DNA from: an uncultured Pelagibacteraceae bacterium | GTDB taxonomy: Bacteria > Pseudomonadota > Alphaproteobacteria > Pelagibacterales > Pelagibacteraceae | Length of the DNA: 64,000 nucleotides | Reading direction: 5' to 3' | Assembly (NCBI GenBank): GCA_902616725.1 | Contig: CACMTZ010000006.1 | Location: 35,279-99,278 of the forward strand | In this document: positions 1 to 9,247 of the stretch, piece after piece | How positions within the stretch are numbered: the stretch's first letter is position 1 | Layout: each line of letters starts with the position of its first letter | Notes under the pieces: model-generated | Seen by the model: the letters and a program-made list of their open reading frames with translations, nothing else | Database searches by the model: none | What the model was told of the DNA's origin: nothing | Translations under genes and position numbers: made by a program

Positions 1-1118
1 ACGATGTCTATAATCAAAAGAAAATTTTTAAAGATAACGTTATTCCTCGAGAAATTATATTTAATTCACCTTACTATGTAAAAGAATGTGAAGGGTTTTC
101 ACCTAAATATAAATCTTGGGCAAACATATCTGGAGTAGATTTAATCAGAAATAAAAACGGAGATTATCTAGTTTTAGAGGATAATTTAAGAGTGCCATCT
201 GGGGTTTCTTATATGCTTGAGAACAGAATGGTAATGAGAGATGTTTTTCCTGAACTTTTTACGAGATATAAAGTTGCATCAATACATCAATACACCAACA
301 AACTTTTTAATTGTATGAATGAATGTATTCCTAAAAAAACTGCTCATCCACATATGGTAGTTTTAACACCAGGAATTTATAATTCTGCTTACTTTGAACA
401 TTCTTTTTTAGCAGAGCAAATGGGAATTGCTTTGGTAGAGGGAAAAGATTTATTTGTTGAAAATGATAATGTTTATATGAAAACTGTAAAAGGTCCTTTG
501 AAAGTTGATTGCATATACAGAAGATTAGACGATAATTTCTTAGATCCCAAAGCTTTTAATAAAGACTCTCTCATTGGTGTTCCTGGATTATTCAAATGCT
601 GGTTAAAAAAGAATGTAGGTATAATTAATGCTATTGGTACAGGTGTTGCTGACGATAAGGTAGTTTATTCATATGTAAATAAGATGATAGTTTATTATTT
701 AGGCGAACAACCTATTTTAAATCAAGTTGAGACATATTTGTGTCATGACGAAAGTCAAAAAAAGTATGTTTTAGAAAATTTATCTAAACTAGTAGTTAAA
801 CCTGCAAATGCTTCAGGTGGTTATGGAATTATGATAGGTCCTAAAGCCTCAACTAAAGAAAGAGAGGAAGTCGCAGAAAAAATTAAAAAGTGTCCTCGAG
901 AATATATTGCGCAACCTCTAGAAACTTTGTCTACTGCTCCAACAATTACTGATAAAGATATAGAACCAAGGCATTTAGACTTAAGACCATTTGTTTTAAG
1001 TGGTAAAACTAATTATGTTACCACTGGTGGACTGACTAGAGTTGCACTCAGAAAAGGAAGTACTATTGTCAATAGTTCCCAAGGTGGTGGTTCAAAAGAC
1101 ACTTTGATTGTTGAATAG
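1..1118 (+). CDS. Circularly permuted ATP-grasp protein (COG2308 type), 5' end cut off by window
   Basis: The reading frame is open from base 3 to a TAG at 1116-1118, so the gene starts outside the window; the ATG at 192 is internal. The translation carries the strong family motif EDNLRVPSGVSYMLENR (about nt 177-227) and a later glycine-rich KPANASGGYGIMIGPKAS stretch typical of this permuted ATP-grasp fold (DUF404/DUF407 family). Members are thought to make amide bonds and are usually encoded beside an alpha-E helical protein and a transglutaminase-like protein. Neither partner lies downstream here, where the convergent zur gene begins 7 nt later; partners could be upstream, out of view. The substrate is unknown. 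Confidence 0.88.
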   Translation, partial: DVYNQKKIFKDNVIPREIIFNSPYYVKECEGFSPKYKSWANISGVDLIRNKNGDYLVLEDNLRVPSGVSYMLENRMVMRDVFPELFTRYKVASIHQYTNKLFNCMNECIPKKTAHPHMVVLTPGIYNSAYFEHSFLAEQMGIALVEGKDLFVENDNVYMKTVKGPLKVDCIYRRLDDNFLDPKAFNKDSLIGVPGLFKCWLKKNVGIINAIGTGVADDKVVYSYVNKMIVYYLGEQPILNQVETYLCHDESQKKYVLENLSKLVVKPANASGGYGIMIGPKASTKEREEVAEKIKKCPREYIAQPLETLSTAPTITDKDIEPRHLDLRPFVLSGKTNYVTTGGLTRVALRKGSTIVNSSQGGGSKDTLIVE

Positions 1119-1125
1119 AAGTATT

Positions 1126-1533
1126 TTATTTAACTTTACATTTTTTACATAATCCAAAAAATTCAAGATTATATTTAATGTACTTCATGCCATCTTTATC
1201 CTTAAAATTAGCTAAGTATTTGGAAAGACCTGCACTACTTATTTCTGTTACTTTCTCACAAATCTCACAGATAGAAAACGCTGTAGCTTTAGCCACTCGA
1301 CAGCTTGAATTGTGACACGCAATAAATGCATTTCGACTCTCTATTTTGTGAATTTTTCCTATTTCCACTAGCTTATCTAACGCCCGATAAACTTGTAGGG
1401 GAGCTTTAATGCCTTTTTTTTGAACATTAAAAAGGATTGAATAAGCTTTCATTGGTTCAGGAGATTTATCAATTAAATCAAAAATAATTTGCTGATTTTT
1501 GGTGAGAGTATGTTCTTTATGCATTGATTTCAT
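1126..1533 (-). CDS. zur: Fur-family zinc uptake regulator (Zur)
   Basis: A 135-residue Fur-family repressor: an N-terminal winged helix (about residues 8-70) followed by the dimerisation/metal domain. Two Cys-x2-Cys pairs (C89/C92 and C129/C132) form the structural zinc site, with C73, H74 and C78 nearby. Zur assignment over Fur rests mainly on context: it follows znuB in a znuC-znuB-zur unit, opposite a znuA whose promoter region carries Zur-box-like palindromes. A second ATG at residue 4 is an equally possible start. It is expected to repress zinc import when cytoplasmic zinc is sufficient. Confidence 0.9.
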   Translation of the reverse strand: MKSMHKEHTLTKNQQIIFDLIDKSPEPMKAYSILFNVQKKGIKAPLQVYRALDKLVEIGKIHKIESRNAFIACHNSSCRVAKATAFSICEICEKVTEISSAGLSKYLANFKDKDGMKYIKYNLEFFGLCKKCKVK

Positions 1534-1548
1534 TTTACTGATTCCTCA

Positions 1549-2352
1549 TTAATTTTTCAATTTAATAGATTGTTTTATTTTAAATAATGAAAGTATGAAT
1601 AATAATAAAGCTGCTGTTATAATTGATGGACCTGAGGATGTATTAAACTCTAAAGATGTGAACAATCCTATAATTACAGATAACAAGCCTCCTATAATAG
1701 AATAGATAACCATACTCTGTGGACTTGATGACAAATTTCTAGCCATTGCAGCAGGGATAATTAACATCCCAGTGATTAACAATAATCCAACCATTTTAAT
1801 TGAAATAGCAATGATTGCAGCCATTAAAATAGTAAAGATTGCCTTAGCTCTGTCTGGATTTAAGCCTTCTGCTTCTGCTAGTTCATAATTTACTGTAGAA
1901 GCGAATAAAGGTTTCCAAATAAATTTTAGAGTTAATAAGATTAATGCTCCTCCAATCCATATGATTAACAAATCATCTACTGAAACTGCTAAAATATCTC
2001 CAAATAATAATCCCATAATATCAAACCTGATAAAGGTTAAAAAACCTATAACAACAAGTCCAACTGCCAGAGATGAATGAGCCAGAAGACCCAACAAAGC
2101 ATCACCTGGTAAATTAGTTTTTTTTTGAAGTTGAATTAAAATAAGTGCTATCAGAGATGAAATGATAAACACCGATAGCGCAATATTAAACTCCATAGTA
2201 AATGCTAATGTCACTCCCAATAGAGCAGAGTGAGCTAAGGTGTCACCAAAATAAGATAATCTTCTCCATATAACAAAACAACCAAGAGGTCCTGTGACAA
2301 AAGCAACACCAATTCCAGCTACTAAAGCTCTTATAAAAAAATCATCAAACAT
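1549..2352 (-). CDS. znuB: Zinc ABC transporter permease ZnuB
   Basis: Integral membrane permease of the ABC-3 family, 267 residues with about eight hydrophobic segments. The GDTLAHSALLG stretch near residue 36 and the EAEGLNP stretch in the middle are family landmarks (known for zinc/manganese permeases). The start codon directly abuts the znuC stop codon (ATG at 2352, previous gene ends at 2353), indicating translational coupling. With ZnuC and ZnuA it makes the high-affinity zinc importer. Confidence 0.93.
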   Translation of the reverse strand: MFDDFFIRALVAGIGVAFVTGPLGCFVIWRRLSYFGDTLAHSALLGVTLAFTMEFNIALSVFIISSLIALILIQLQKKTNLPGDALLGLLAHSSLAVGLVVIGFLTFIRFDIMGLLFGDILAVSVDDLLIIWIGGALILLTLKFIWKPLFASTVNYELAEAEGLNPDRAKAIFTILMAAIIAISIKMVGLLLITGMLIIPAAMARNLSSSPQSMVIYSIIGGLLSVIIGLFTSLEFNTSSGPSIITAALLLFILSLFKIKQSIKLKN

Positions 2353-3099
2353 CTAATTTTTTTTAATTTCACCTTCATCTGTATGAATATGATCATGCTT
2401 ATGTTCATATCTTGATAATATTTGAGAAGCTTGTTCACCAAATAAAGCTTTATACTCATTATTTTTTGCAACATCCATTGGTGATCCCGAACAACATACG
2501 TGACCATTTAAACAAACTACATGGTCAGTAGCTGACATCACAGTGTGTAGATCATGAGAAATCAATAAGATACCACAATTTAATTCATCAGAAATTTTCT
2601 TAATTAGCTCGTATAAAGCGATTTCACCTGTAAAATCTACTCCTTGAACTGGCTCATCAAGTACCAATAGGTCTGGTTTTTTTGATATAGCTCTTGCAAG
2701 TAAAACTCTTTGAAACTCACCACCAGATAAATCTCCTAAATTTTTATCTTTAAGATGAATGACACCAGTTAAAGACAAAGCTTCATCAATTGTCTCTTTG
2801 TTAAGACTTTCAGTTAATACCATGAAATCATTTACTCTTAGCGGTAACGTCCAATCAATTGAGATTTTCTGCGGGACATATCCAACTTTATGGGTATATT
2901 TTTCAACTGAACCATCAATTTTTTTGTAAATACCTAAAGCAATTTTAGCTGTTGTGCTTTTCCCTGATCCATTTGGACCTATAAGAGTAACTATTTTACC
3001 TTTTTCAACTTGCAGTGAGACTCCTTTGACTAACCATTTGTCGTTCAACTGTAAACCAGCATCATTTAATTTTACCAATATATTTTGATCAGTTGTCAT
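2353..3099 (-). CDS. znuC: Zinc ABC transporter ATP-binding protein ZnuC
   Basis: ABC ATPase of 248 residues. Walker A is GPNGSGKST (residues 41-49), the signature is LSGGEFQR (about 124-131) and Walker B is LLVLDEP (about 144-150), with the switch histidine in LISHD. The C-terminus is histidine-rich (HKHDHIH), as in some zinc transport ATPases. It is the first gene of the leftward znuC-znuB-zur unit; its start at 3099 lies about 20 nt from the first Zur-box-like palindrome, so the operator probably controls both directions. Confidence 0.94.
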   Translation of the reverse strand: MTTDQNILVKLNDAGLQLNDKWLVKGVSLQVEKGKIVTLIGPNGSGKSTTAKIALGIYKKIDGSVEKYTHKVGYVPQKISIDWTLPLRVNDFMVLTESLNKETIDEALSLTGVIHLKDKNLGDLSGGEFQRVLLARAISKKPDLLVLDEPVQGVDFTGEIALYELIKKISDELNCGILLISHDLHTVMSATDHVVCLNGHVCCSGSPMDVAKNNEYKALFGEQASQILSRYEHKHDHIHTDEGEIKKN

Positions 3100-3119
3100 T
3101 TTATTTCTTGACTAATAAA

Positions 3120-3152
3120 TGTTATATTATTACATAGTGTTATATTATAACA
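3120..3152. promoter_or_regulatory. Tandem Zur-box-like operators between znuC and znuA
   Basis: Two 15-nt palindromes centred 18 nt apart. The site at 3138-3152 (TGTTATATTATAACA) is a perfect 7-1-7 palindrome; the one at 3120-3134 (TGTTATATTATTACA) differs in one arm position. Both match the proteobacterial Zur core of the type TGTTATA-N-TATAACA. They fill the space between the divergent znuC start (3099) and the preferred znuA start (3170). Confidence 0.85.
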
Positions 3153-3169
3153 ATTTAAATATACAACCT

Positions 3170-4222
3170 ATGAAAAACATTAAAAAATTACCATTTATCT
3201 TATCAATATTATCATTCTTAACAATTTTTGTGCCAGCAAACGCTGAAATTAAAGTAGTTGCAACAATTAAACCAATTCATTCTCTTGCAAGTTATCTTAT
3301 GGACGGTGTTGGTAAACCAGATTTAATCGTTGATGGTTATGCTTCACCACATGGGTTTGCACTTAAGCCATCACATGCAAAAATGATACAAAATGCTGAT
3401 ATTATATTTTGGGTAGGTGAAGACATAGAAAGTTTTTTAGAAAAACCATTAAAAACTATTGCAAAAAAAGCTGAAAAAATTGAATTAATGGAAATTAAAG
3501 GTTTAACCAAACTTAAATTTAGAGAAAGAAATATTTTTGAAGAACATGACCATGGTCATAAAGAAGACGATCATGATGATCATGCAAAAAAAGAGGATGA
3601 TCATGACGATCACGATCATGATAAAAAGGAAAAAGAACATGGTCATGATGAACACGGACATGACGATGAGCATAAAAAAGATGGTCACGATGAGCATGGT
3701 CATGAAGGACATGCACATGGCGAATTTGATCCACATATCTGGTTAGATCCTATGAATGCAAAAGTAATTTTAAGCGAGATGGCTGAGCATTTAATTGAAA
3801 ATGATCAAAAAAATGAGGCTAAATATAAAGCAAATTTAAAAAAAGCTCATAATGATTTAGATAAACTTACAAAAAAAGTTAAGTCTGAATTAAATAAAGA
3901 TTTTAAATCAGTAGTCTTCCATGACGCCTATCAATACTTTGAAAAAAGATTTGGGATAAATATTCTTGGAGCATTTACAGTAAATACAGACGTTATGCCG
4001 GGTGCTGAGCAATTAGCTGAAATCAGAGAGGTAATTGAGCATGATAAAGTTAGTTGTATATTTTCAGAGCCTCAATTTAATCCTGATATTATTAAAGCTG
4101 TAGCAAAAGATACTAATGTTGCAACAGGTGTAATGGATCCATTAGGAGCTACACTTGATCCAGGTAAGGATTTGTATTTTGATTTAATAGGTAATATGTC
4201 AAAATCTTTCAAAGGTTGTTAA
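3170..4222 (+). CDS. znuA: Zinc ABC transporter periplasmic binding protein ZnuA
   Basis: A 350-residue solute-binding protein of cluster A-I. I choose the ATG at 3170, which begins a clear signal peptide (MKNIKKLPFILSILSFLTIF, cleavage after ANA near residue 25); the upstream in-frame ATG at 3119 lies inside the Zur operators and adds a tail that spoils the signal. Metal ligands are visible in SPHGFALKPSHAK and DPHIWLDP. Between them, roughly residues 124-184, is a long His/Asp/Glu/Lys-rich loop characteristic of zinc-specific members, believed to collect or sense zinc. It is transcribed away from znuCB-zur. Confidence 0.93.
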   Translation: MKNIKKLPFILSILSFLTIFVPANAEIKVVATIKPIHSLASYLMDGVGKPDLIVDGYASPHGFALKPSHAKMIQNADIIFWVGEDIESFLEKPLKTIAKKAEKIELMEIKGLTKLKFRERNIFEEHDHGHKEDDHDDHAKKEDDHDDHDHDKKEKEHGHDEHGHDDEHKKDGHDEHGHEGHAHGEFDPHIWLDPMNAKVILSEMAEHLIENDQKNEAKYKANLKKAHNDLDKLTKKVKSELNKDFKSVVFHDAYQYFEKRFGINILGAFTVNTDVMPGAEQLAEIREVIEHDKVSCIFSEPQFNPDIIKAVAKDTNVATGVMDPLGATLDPGKDLYFDLIGNMSKSFKGC

Positions 4223-4264
4223 TTAGAAATTGATCTTTAGTTATAAATAATATCTAATAATGGG

Positions 4265-5263
4265 ATGAGTACAGTTTCCCTGACATTAGATGAAATTTTT
4301 GATTTAGCTAAAAAAACTTTACTAGCTAATGGTTGTGATGATGAAACAGCTTCTATTCTGTCTGACCTGATTAGAAATGCCGAAAGGGATGGATCTTTAT
4401 CACATGGTTTGTTTAGATTACCTGCATATGTGAGTGGTTTAAAAAGCGGAAAAATTAATGGTAAAGGAAAGCCTGAAATTAAAAAAATTTCTTCATCAGT
4501 TATAAAAGTTCAAGGGAATAATTGTTTAGCGCCAGTAGTTTTAAATAAAGGGTTGCCTGAATTAGCTAAAGCTGCAAAAGAAAATGGTGTAGCAGTGCTT
4601 GCAATAAATAATTCTCATCACATGGCAGCGATGTGGCCAGAAACAGAAAAGTTAGCAGAAGAGGGCTTAGTTGCATTTGCTTGCACATCATACAAACCTG
4701 CTGTAGCACCCGCTGGTGCAATCAAACCATTGTTTGGAACCAATCCAATTTCATTTGCTTGGCCGCGACCTGGTAAAACTCCAGTCGTTTATGATATGGC
4801 TACAGCATCAATGGCAATGGGAGAAGTCCAAGTTGCAAAAAGAGAAGGGCACAAAGTTCCACTTGGAACTGGTTTAACTAAAGATGGTAAAGAGACCACT
4901 GATCCAGGCGCAATTGCAGATGGTGGTGTATTACTTCCTTTTGGAGGTTACAAAGGTTCAGCAATAGCAATGATGGTTGAGTTAATGGCTGGTGCTTTGG
5001 TTGGTGATAATTTTAGTTTTGAAACAGCAGCTAAAGATAATAATGATGGTGGACCACCAAGCGGGGGAGAATTTATTATTGCAATTTCACCTGATAAAAC
5101 TTCAGGAACAAATTGGCAAAAACATGCAGATGAATTTTTTGATAAAATGAAATCTTTTGATGGGGTTAGACTTCCAGGTGAAAGAAGACACAAAAATAGA
5201 TTAGATAAAGGCCCTCGAAATATTAATGAAGACTTGGTTAATAAAATAAAATCTCTAAGCTAA
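4265..5263 (+). CDS. Ldh-family NAD(P)H-dependent oxidoreductase (malate/lactate dehydrogenase-like)
   Basis: A 332-residue protein of the Ldh_2 (YlbC/MdhII/ComC) family, recognised from SHGLFRLPAYV near the N-terminus, NNSHHMAAMWPETEKLAEEG, PLFGTNPISFAWPRP and a late FGGYKGSAIAMMVELMAG. The family includes ureidoglycolate dehydrogenase, sulfolactate dehydrogenase and delta1-piperideine/pyrroline-2-carboxylate reductases. The overall pattern seems closest to the cyclic-imine reductase branch, but this is inference. A GGGATG start at 4265 has a weak purine-rich leader. It stands alone, convergent with xth, with an overlap of 9 nt. Confidence 0.82.
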   Translation: MSTVSLTLDEIFDLAKKTLLANGCDDETASILSDLIRNAERDGSLSHGLFRLPAYVSGLKSGKINGKGKPEIKKISSSVIKVQGNNCLAPVVLNKGLPELAKAAKENGVAVLAINNSHHMAAMWPETEKLAEEGLVAFACTSYKPAVAPAGAIKPLFGTNPISFAWPRPGKTPVVYDMATASMAMGEVQVAKREGHKVPLGTGLTKDGKETTDPGAIADGGVLLPFGGYKGSAIAMMVELMAGALVGDNFSFETAAKDNNDGGPPSGGEFIIAISPDKTSGTNWQKHADEFFDKMKSFDGVRLPGERRHKNRLDKGPRNINEDLVNKIKSLS

Positions 5264-6031
5264 AGTAATTTCAATCGGTGTATGATCTGAAGGTTTTTCA
5301 CGACCTCTTGGATCTTTATTAATATTTATACCTTTAATTTGATCAATCAAAGAATTTGAAACTAAGAAGTGATCAATTCGCATTCCATTATTTTTTTGCC
5401 AAGCACCTCTCATGTAGTCCCAAAAGGTATAACCTTCCTTAGTTTCATTAAAATGTCTATAGACATCACTAAAACCAAGGTTGATCATTTCTCTTAATTT
5501 TTTTCTTATTTCTAATCTAAACAGAGCATCACCCTCAAAACTTTTTGGATTATAAACATCTTCAGATGCTGGAATAATGTTAAAATCTCCAGCAAGAATA
5601 ATATTTGAATTTTTTTTACTTAAATTCTTTAATTGTTTAATTAAATCATCCAACCATTGTTTCTTGTATTTATATTTATCCGTATCTACAGGATTTCCAT
5701 TAGGTGTATAAATGTTTATTAATTGAATATTTTTCTTTTTATATTCCAGTTCAGCTGAAATTATTCTCGATTGCTTTAGTTTATCTTTGATTAAGTCAGT
5801 TTTAATATTTTTTAATTTACCTTTAGATATAATTGCAACCCCATTATAACTTTTTTGGCCAAACACATGACTTTCATAATCCATTGCAGAAAAATCATCA
5901 TATGGAAAGTTTACATCCTCTGTTTTGATTTCCTGCATCATTAGGATATCTGGTTTATATTTTAAGAGATAACTTTTGATATTATCTATTCGAGCTCTCA
6001 CAGAATTTACATTCCATGAAGAAATAATCAT
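5255..6031 (-). CDS. xth: Exodeoxyribonuclease III
   Basis: Mg2+-dependent AP endonuclease/3' exonuclease of base excision repair (EEP fold), 258 residues. Landmarks are IISSWNVNSVRAR at the N-terminus, MMQEIKTED (catalytic Glu), the LINIYTPNG strand, AGDFNIIP and the C-terminal SDHTPI. The frame extends ten codons upstream, but the ATG at 6031 gives the canonical start and overlaps the erpA stop by one base (TAATG), indicating coupled translation. Confidence 0.92.
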   Translation of the reverse strand: MIISSWNVNSVRARIDNIKSYLLKYKPDILMMQEIKTEDVNFPYDDFSAMDYESHVFGQKSYNGVAIISKGKLKNIKTDLIKDKLKQSRIISAELEYKKKNIQLINIYTPNGNPVDTDKYKYKKQWLDDLIKQLKNLSKKNSNIILAGDFNIIPASEDVYNPKSFEGDALFRLEIRKKLREMINLGFSDVYRHFNETKEGYTFWDYMRGAWQKNNGMRIDHFLVSNSLIDQIKGININKDPRGREKPSDHTPIEITLA

Positions 6032-6348
6032 TAAAGAGAAAAAGAAACACCACAACCACAAGATGACTTAGTTTGTGGATTAGTTATCTTAAATTGATCA
6101 CCAATTAATTCTGAAACATAATCAACTTCAGAGCCTTTTAATAAATCTGCTGAAGTTTTATCAATTAAAATATTTTCAAAGTTTAAATCATCTTTTGATT
6201 TTTCTTTATCAAAAGTGAATTCGTATTGAAATCCTGAACAACCACCACCTTTAATAGCGATTCTAAAAAAAGACCCTTTATCTTTTTTAGACAGCAAAAC
6301 ATTGATCTGTTTTAGTGCTTTATCAGTAAATTTAATTTCTTTAATCAT
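6031..6348 (-). CDS. erpA: A-type iron-sulfur cluster insertion protein (ErpA/IscA family)
   Basis: A 105-residue A-type carrier that passes Fe-S clusters to apo-proteins. The three invariant cysteines are present: C37 in GGGCSGF and C97/C99 in SSCGCG. Both ends fit the family length. It is divergent from the dGTPase gene and translationally coupled to xth; in alphaproteobacteria erpA, dgt and argS are commonly clustered, supporting the ErpA over the IscA label. Confidence 0.88.
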   Translation of the reverse strand: MIKEIKFTDKALKQINVLLSKKDKGSFFRIAIKGGGCSGFQYEFTFDKEKSKDDLNFENILIDKTSADLLKGSEVDYVSELIGDQFKITNPQTKSSCGCGVSFSL

Positions 6349-6370
6349 AATTGATCATTGGTATTAGTAA

Positions 6371-6376
6371 TATAAT
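6371..6376 (+). promoter_or_regulatory. Consensus -10 box upstream of dgt
   Basis: TATAAT at 6371-6376 lies 22 nt before the dgt start, which also has an AAGG Shine-Dalgarno-like sequence. The -35 region is only loosely matched (TTGATC at 6351 gives a short 14-nt spacer). Divergent erpA starts at 6348, so the two genes share this 50-nt spacer. Confidence 0.45.
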
Positions 6377-6398
6377 ACTTAATATTTTATTTTAAAGG

Positions 6399-7517
6399 AT
6401 GAAAAAATACTCAAAGATAGGTCAATTCAAAAGTAAAGGTAGGATATTTAAGGAATCTTTGTCAAAATATAGATCACCTTATCAAAGAGATAGAGATCGT
6501 ATTATTCACAGCGCTTCATTTAGAAGATTGAAACATAAAACACAGGTATTTGTTAATACTGAAGGGGATCATTATAGAACTCGAATTACTCATTCTATGG
6601 AGGTTGCTCAAATAGCAAGATCCATCGCTAGATATTTCAGTTTGAACGAGGACTTAGCAGAAACACTTAGTTTAGCGCACGATTTGGGCCACACTCCTTT
6701 CGGTCATGCAGGTGAAGATGCTTTGAATGAATGTATGAGCATCCATGGAGGGTTTGATCACAATTTACAAACATTAAGAATTGTTATGTTTTTAGAAAAT
6801 AAGTATTTAAAGTTTAGTGGCTTAAATCTTTCTGTTGAAACATTAGAGGGACTTTTAAAACACAATGGTCCAGTTGAAGATTCTCATTTAGTTGATGAAT
6901 TGATAGGTGTTAAAAAATTTAAAAACATGATTAATTTTAATACCTTTCCATCACTAGAGGCTCAAATTTCATCTATATCTGATGATATTGCTTATAATAA
7001 CCATGACATACAAGATGGCATAAAAGCAAACTTATTTAGATTAGAAGAGTTAGTAGAAATAGATTTTTTTAAAAATATTTATAGAAGATATAAAAAAAAG
7101 ATTAACAAAAAAAATTACAAGATTGCAACTTACCAGATTATAAGAGACTCAATAGATTTAATGATCAAAGATTTAATAAGTAATACCATCAAGAATCTTA
7201 ATCAAAATAAAATTAAAAGTAGAAATGATTTGAACAAAACTGATTTTCTTATGGTTGATTTCTCTGATAAAATTAAAAATTCTGATAATGAAATTAGGTA
7301 TTTTTTAAGGTCCAAAATGTACAATAATAAGAATGTGCTAAATAAAAATAACAAAGGTAAATTAATAATTAAAAGATTATTTGCCAAAATAAGTAAAAAT
7401 CCGGCAAAATTTATTTCAAAAGAACATTTATCTAAAAACAAATATCGATCAGTTTCTGATTTTATTTCTGGTATGACTGACAGATATGCTATCAACCTTT
7501 ATAACGATATCAAATGA
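6399..7517 (+). CDS. dgt: Deoxyguanosinetriphosphate triphosphohydrolase-like protein
   Basis: HD-superfamily dNTP triphosphohydrolase, 372 residues. The metal site is visible as H65 in RTRITHSMEV and H94-D95 in LAHDLGHTPFGHAGE, with a later Asp in SSISDDIAYNNHDIQDG. The DRDRIIHSASFRRLKHKTQVF block near residue 31 is typical of the dGTPase type 2 subfamily, which hydrolyses dNTPs to nucleosides and triphosphate. The stop codon overlaps the argS start (ATGA) by 4 nt, an operon arrangement usual in alphaproteobacteria. Confidence 0.9.
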   Translation: MKKYSKIGQFKSKGRIFKESLSKYRSPYQRDRDRIIHSASFRRLKHKTQVFVNTEGDHYRTRITHSMEVAQIARSIARYFSLNEDLAETLSLAHDLGHTPFGHAGEDALNECMSIHGGFDHNLQTLRIVMFLENKYLKFSGLNLSVETLEGLLKHNGPVEDSHLVDELIGVKKFKNMINFNTFPSLEAQISSISDDIAYNNHDIQDGIKANLFRLEELVEIDFFKNIYRRYKKKINKKNYKIATYQIIRDSIDLMIKDLISNTIKNLNQNKIKSRNDLNKTDFLMVDFSDKIKNSDNEIRYFLRSKMYNNKNVLNKNNKGKLIIKRLFAKISKNPAKFISKEHLSKNKYRSVSDFISGMTDRYAINLYNDIK

Positions 7518-9247
7518 ACATTTTTGATCAATACTTAGATAAAATAAAAAAGATTATTTCAGATTTATCGAAAAAGGGTAAAATAATTTTGCCAGATAAT
7601 TTAGATGGAATAAACACAGAAATTCCACCTGAGAAATTTAATTGTGACATTTCTACAAATGTTGCGATGGTTTTGTCAAAAATAAATAAAAAACCTCCTT
7701 TAGAATTAGCTGAAATATTAGTAAAGAGTCTTGAAAATGAGGACAAGTTAATAAAAGAGGTATCAATCGTAAAACCCGGATTTATAAATATCAAATTTCA
7801 ACCTGAGTTTTGGACAAATTTTTCAAAAGAAATCATTAAGAACGCTAAAACATTTGGAATAAATACAAACGAGCAAAAGAAAAATTATTTAATTGAATTT
7901 GTTTCTGCCAATCCAACAGGACCTTTACATGTGGGTCATTGCCGAGGTGCTATCTTAGGAGATGTAATTTCAAATGTTTTATCATTTAATAATCATAAAG
8001 TTACTAAAGAATATTATGTAAATGACTATGGCAATCAGATAATTAATTTCACAAAATCAGTATATTTTAGAATAAGAGAAATCAAATTTAATGAAACTTT
8101 TCCAACAGATAATGAAGATCTTTATCCTGGTGAATATTTGATTGAGTTTGCAAATAATATTATTTCTTCAAATCCAAAAATAGATTTTACTAATTATGAT
8201 CCAATATCTGAACAATTAATGAGCCTGTCTATAGACGAGGCAATAAAATTAATAAAAAAAAATCTTAGTAGCCTTGGTATAATTCACGATAATTTTGTAA
8301 GTGAAAAAAAATTAGTGCTTAATCAAGAAGTTGAAAAAGTAGTAGAAAATCTTCAAAAAAATAAATTTGTTTATAAAGGTAAAATTAAAGCTCCAGCTGG
8401 TGAGGACGATAATAATTGGGTTGAAAGAGAACAATTACTTTTCAAATCAACTGATTTTGGTGATGACAAAGATAGAGCGTTACAAAAATCTGATGGAGCT
8501 TGGACTTATTTTGCCAGTGATGTTGCCTACCACAAAAATAAATTGGATAGAAAGTTTGACTACTTAATAAATATTTTAGGTGCAGATCATGCGGGTTATA
8601 TTAAAAGAATTACATCCTCAGTCGATGCTTTGTCGAACTCTAAAGGAAAACTTATTTGTAAAGTTAGTCAACTTGTAAAACTTATAAAGGATAAAAAACC
8701 ATTTAAAATGTCAAAACGTAAAGGTGATTATATAACTGTTGATGATTTGATTAATGAAGTTGGAAAAGATGCTACACGTTTTATCATGTTGAACAGAAGT
8801 AATGATGTCGAACTTGATTTTGATTTTGATAATGTAATTGAAAAATCAAAAGACAATCCTTTGTATTATGTACAATATTGTTATGCTCGAATTTCATCTG
8901 TTTTTAGACATTTGGAAATAGATTTAAAAAAAGATTTAAAGATTGACGAATACGATTTTGAATATTCTGACCATGAAATAAACATCTTAAAAAAAATATC
9001 TGAGTGGCCAAAGTGCATCGAAATATCAAGTAAGAAGCTAGAACCACATAGAATTCCAGTATATCTTTATGAACTAGCCTCTCTATTTCATTCCTATTGG
9101 AACTTGGGAAAAGATAATCCTGAAAAAAGATTTATAAATGAGAATAAGAAGATATCGAATGACAAATTAGTTTTATTAAAACTTATATCAAATGTTGTTA
9201 AATCTGGGATGAATATTGTAGGTGTGTCTGCTCCTGAAAAAATGTAA
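7514..9247 (+). CDS. argS: Arginyl-tRNA synthetase
   Basis: Class I aminoacyl-tRNA synthetase of 577 residues. The HIGH motif is HVGH in NPTGPLHVGHCRGA (about residues 138-141), and the KMSKS equivalent is KMSKRKG (about 399-405), followed by a DALR-type anticodon-binding C-terminus. Overlaps both neighbours (4 nt with dgt, 1 nt with the next gene), so it sits inside a tight operon. Confidence 0.96.
   Translation: MNIFDQYLDKIKKIISDLSKKGKIILPDNLDGINTEIPPEKFNCDISTNVAMVLSKINKKPPLELAEILVKSLENEDKLIKEVSIVKPGFINIKFQPEFWTNFSKEIIKNAKTFGINTNEQKKNYLIEFVSANPTGPLHVGHCRGAILGDVISNVLSFNNHKVTKEYYVNDYGNQIINFTKSVYFRIREIKFNETFPTDNEDLYPGEYLIEFANNIISSNPKIDFTNYDPISEQLMSLSIDEAIKLIKKNLSSLGIIHDNFVSEKKLVLNQEVEKVVENLQKNKFVYKGKIKAPAGEDDNNWVEREQLLFKSTDFGDDKDRALQKSDGAWTYFASDVAYHKNKLDRKFDYLINILGADHAGYIKRITSSVDALSNSKGKLICKVSQLVKLIKDKKPFKMSKRKGDYITVDDLINEVGKDATRFIMLNRSNDVELDFDFDNVIEKSKDNPLYYVQYCYARISSVFRHLEIDLKKDLKIDEYDFEYSDHEINILKKISEWPKCIEISSKKLEPHRIPVYLYELASLFHSYWNLGKDNPEKRFINENKKISNDKLVLLKLISNVVKSGMNIVGVSAPEKM

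Noticed and set aside
3503..3746. Three overlapping frames of Met/Ile/His-rich composition on both strands
   Set aside because: They are shadows of the His/Asp-rich loop of znuA, produced by its repetitive codons.
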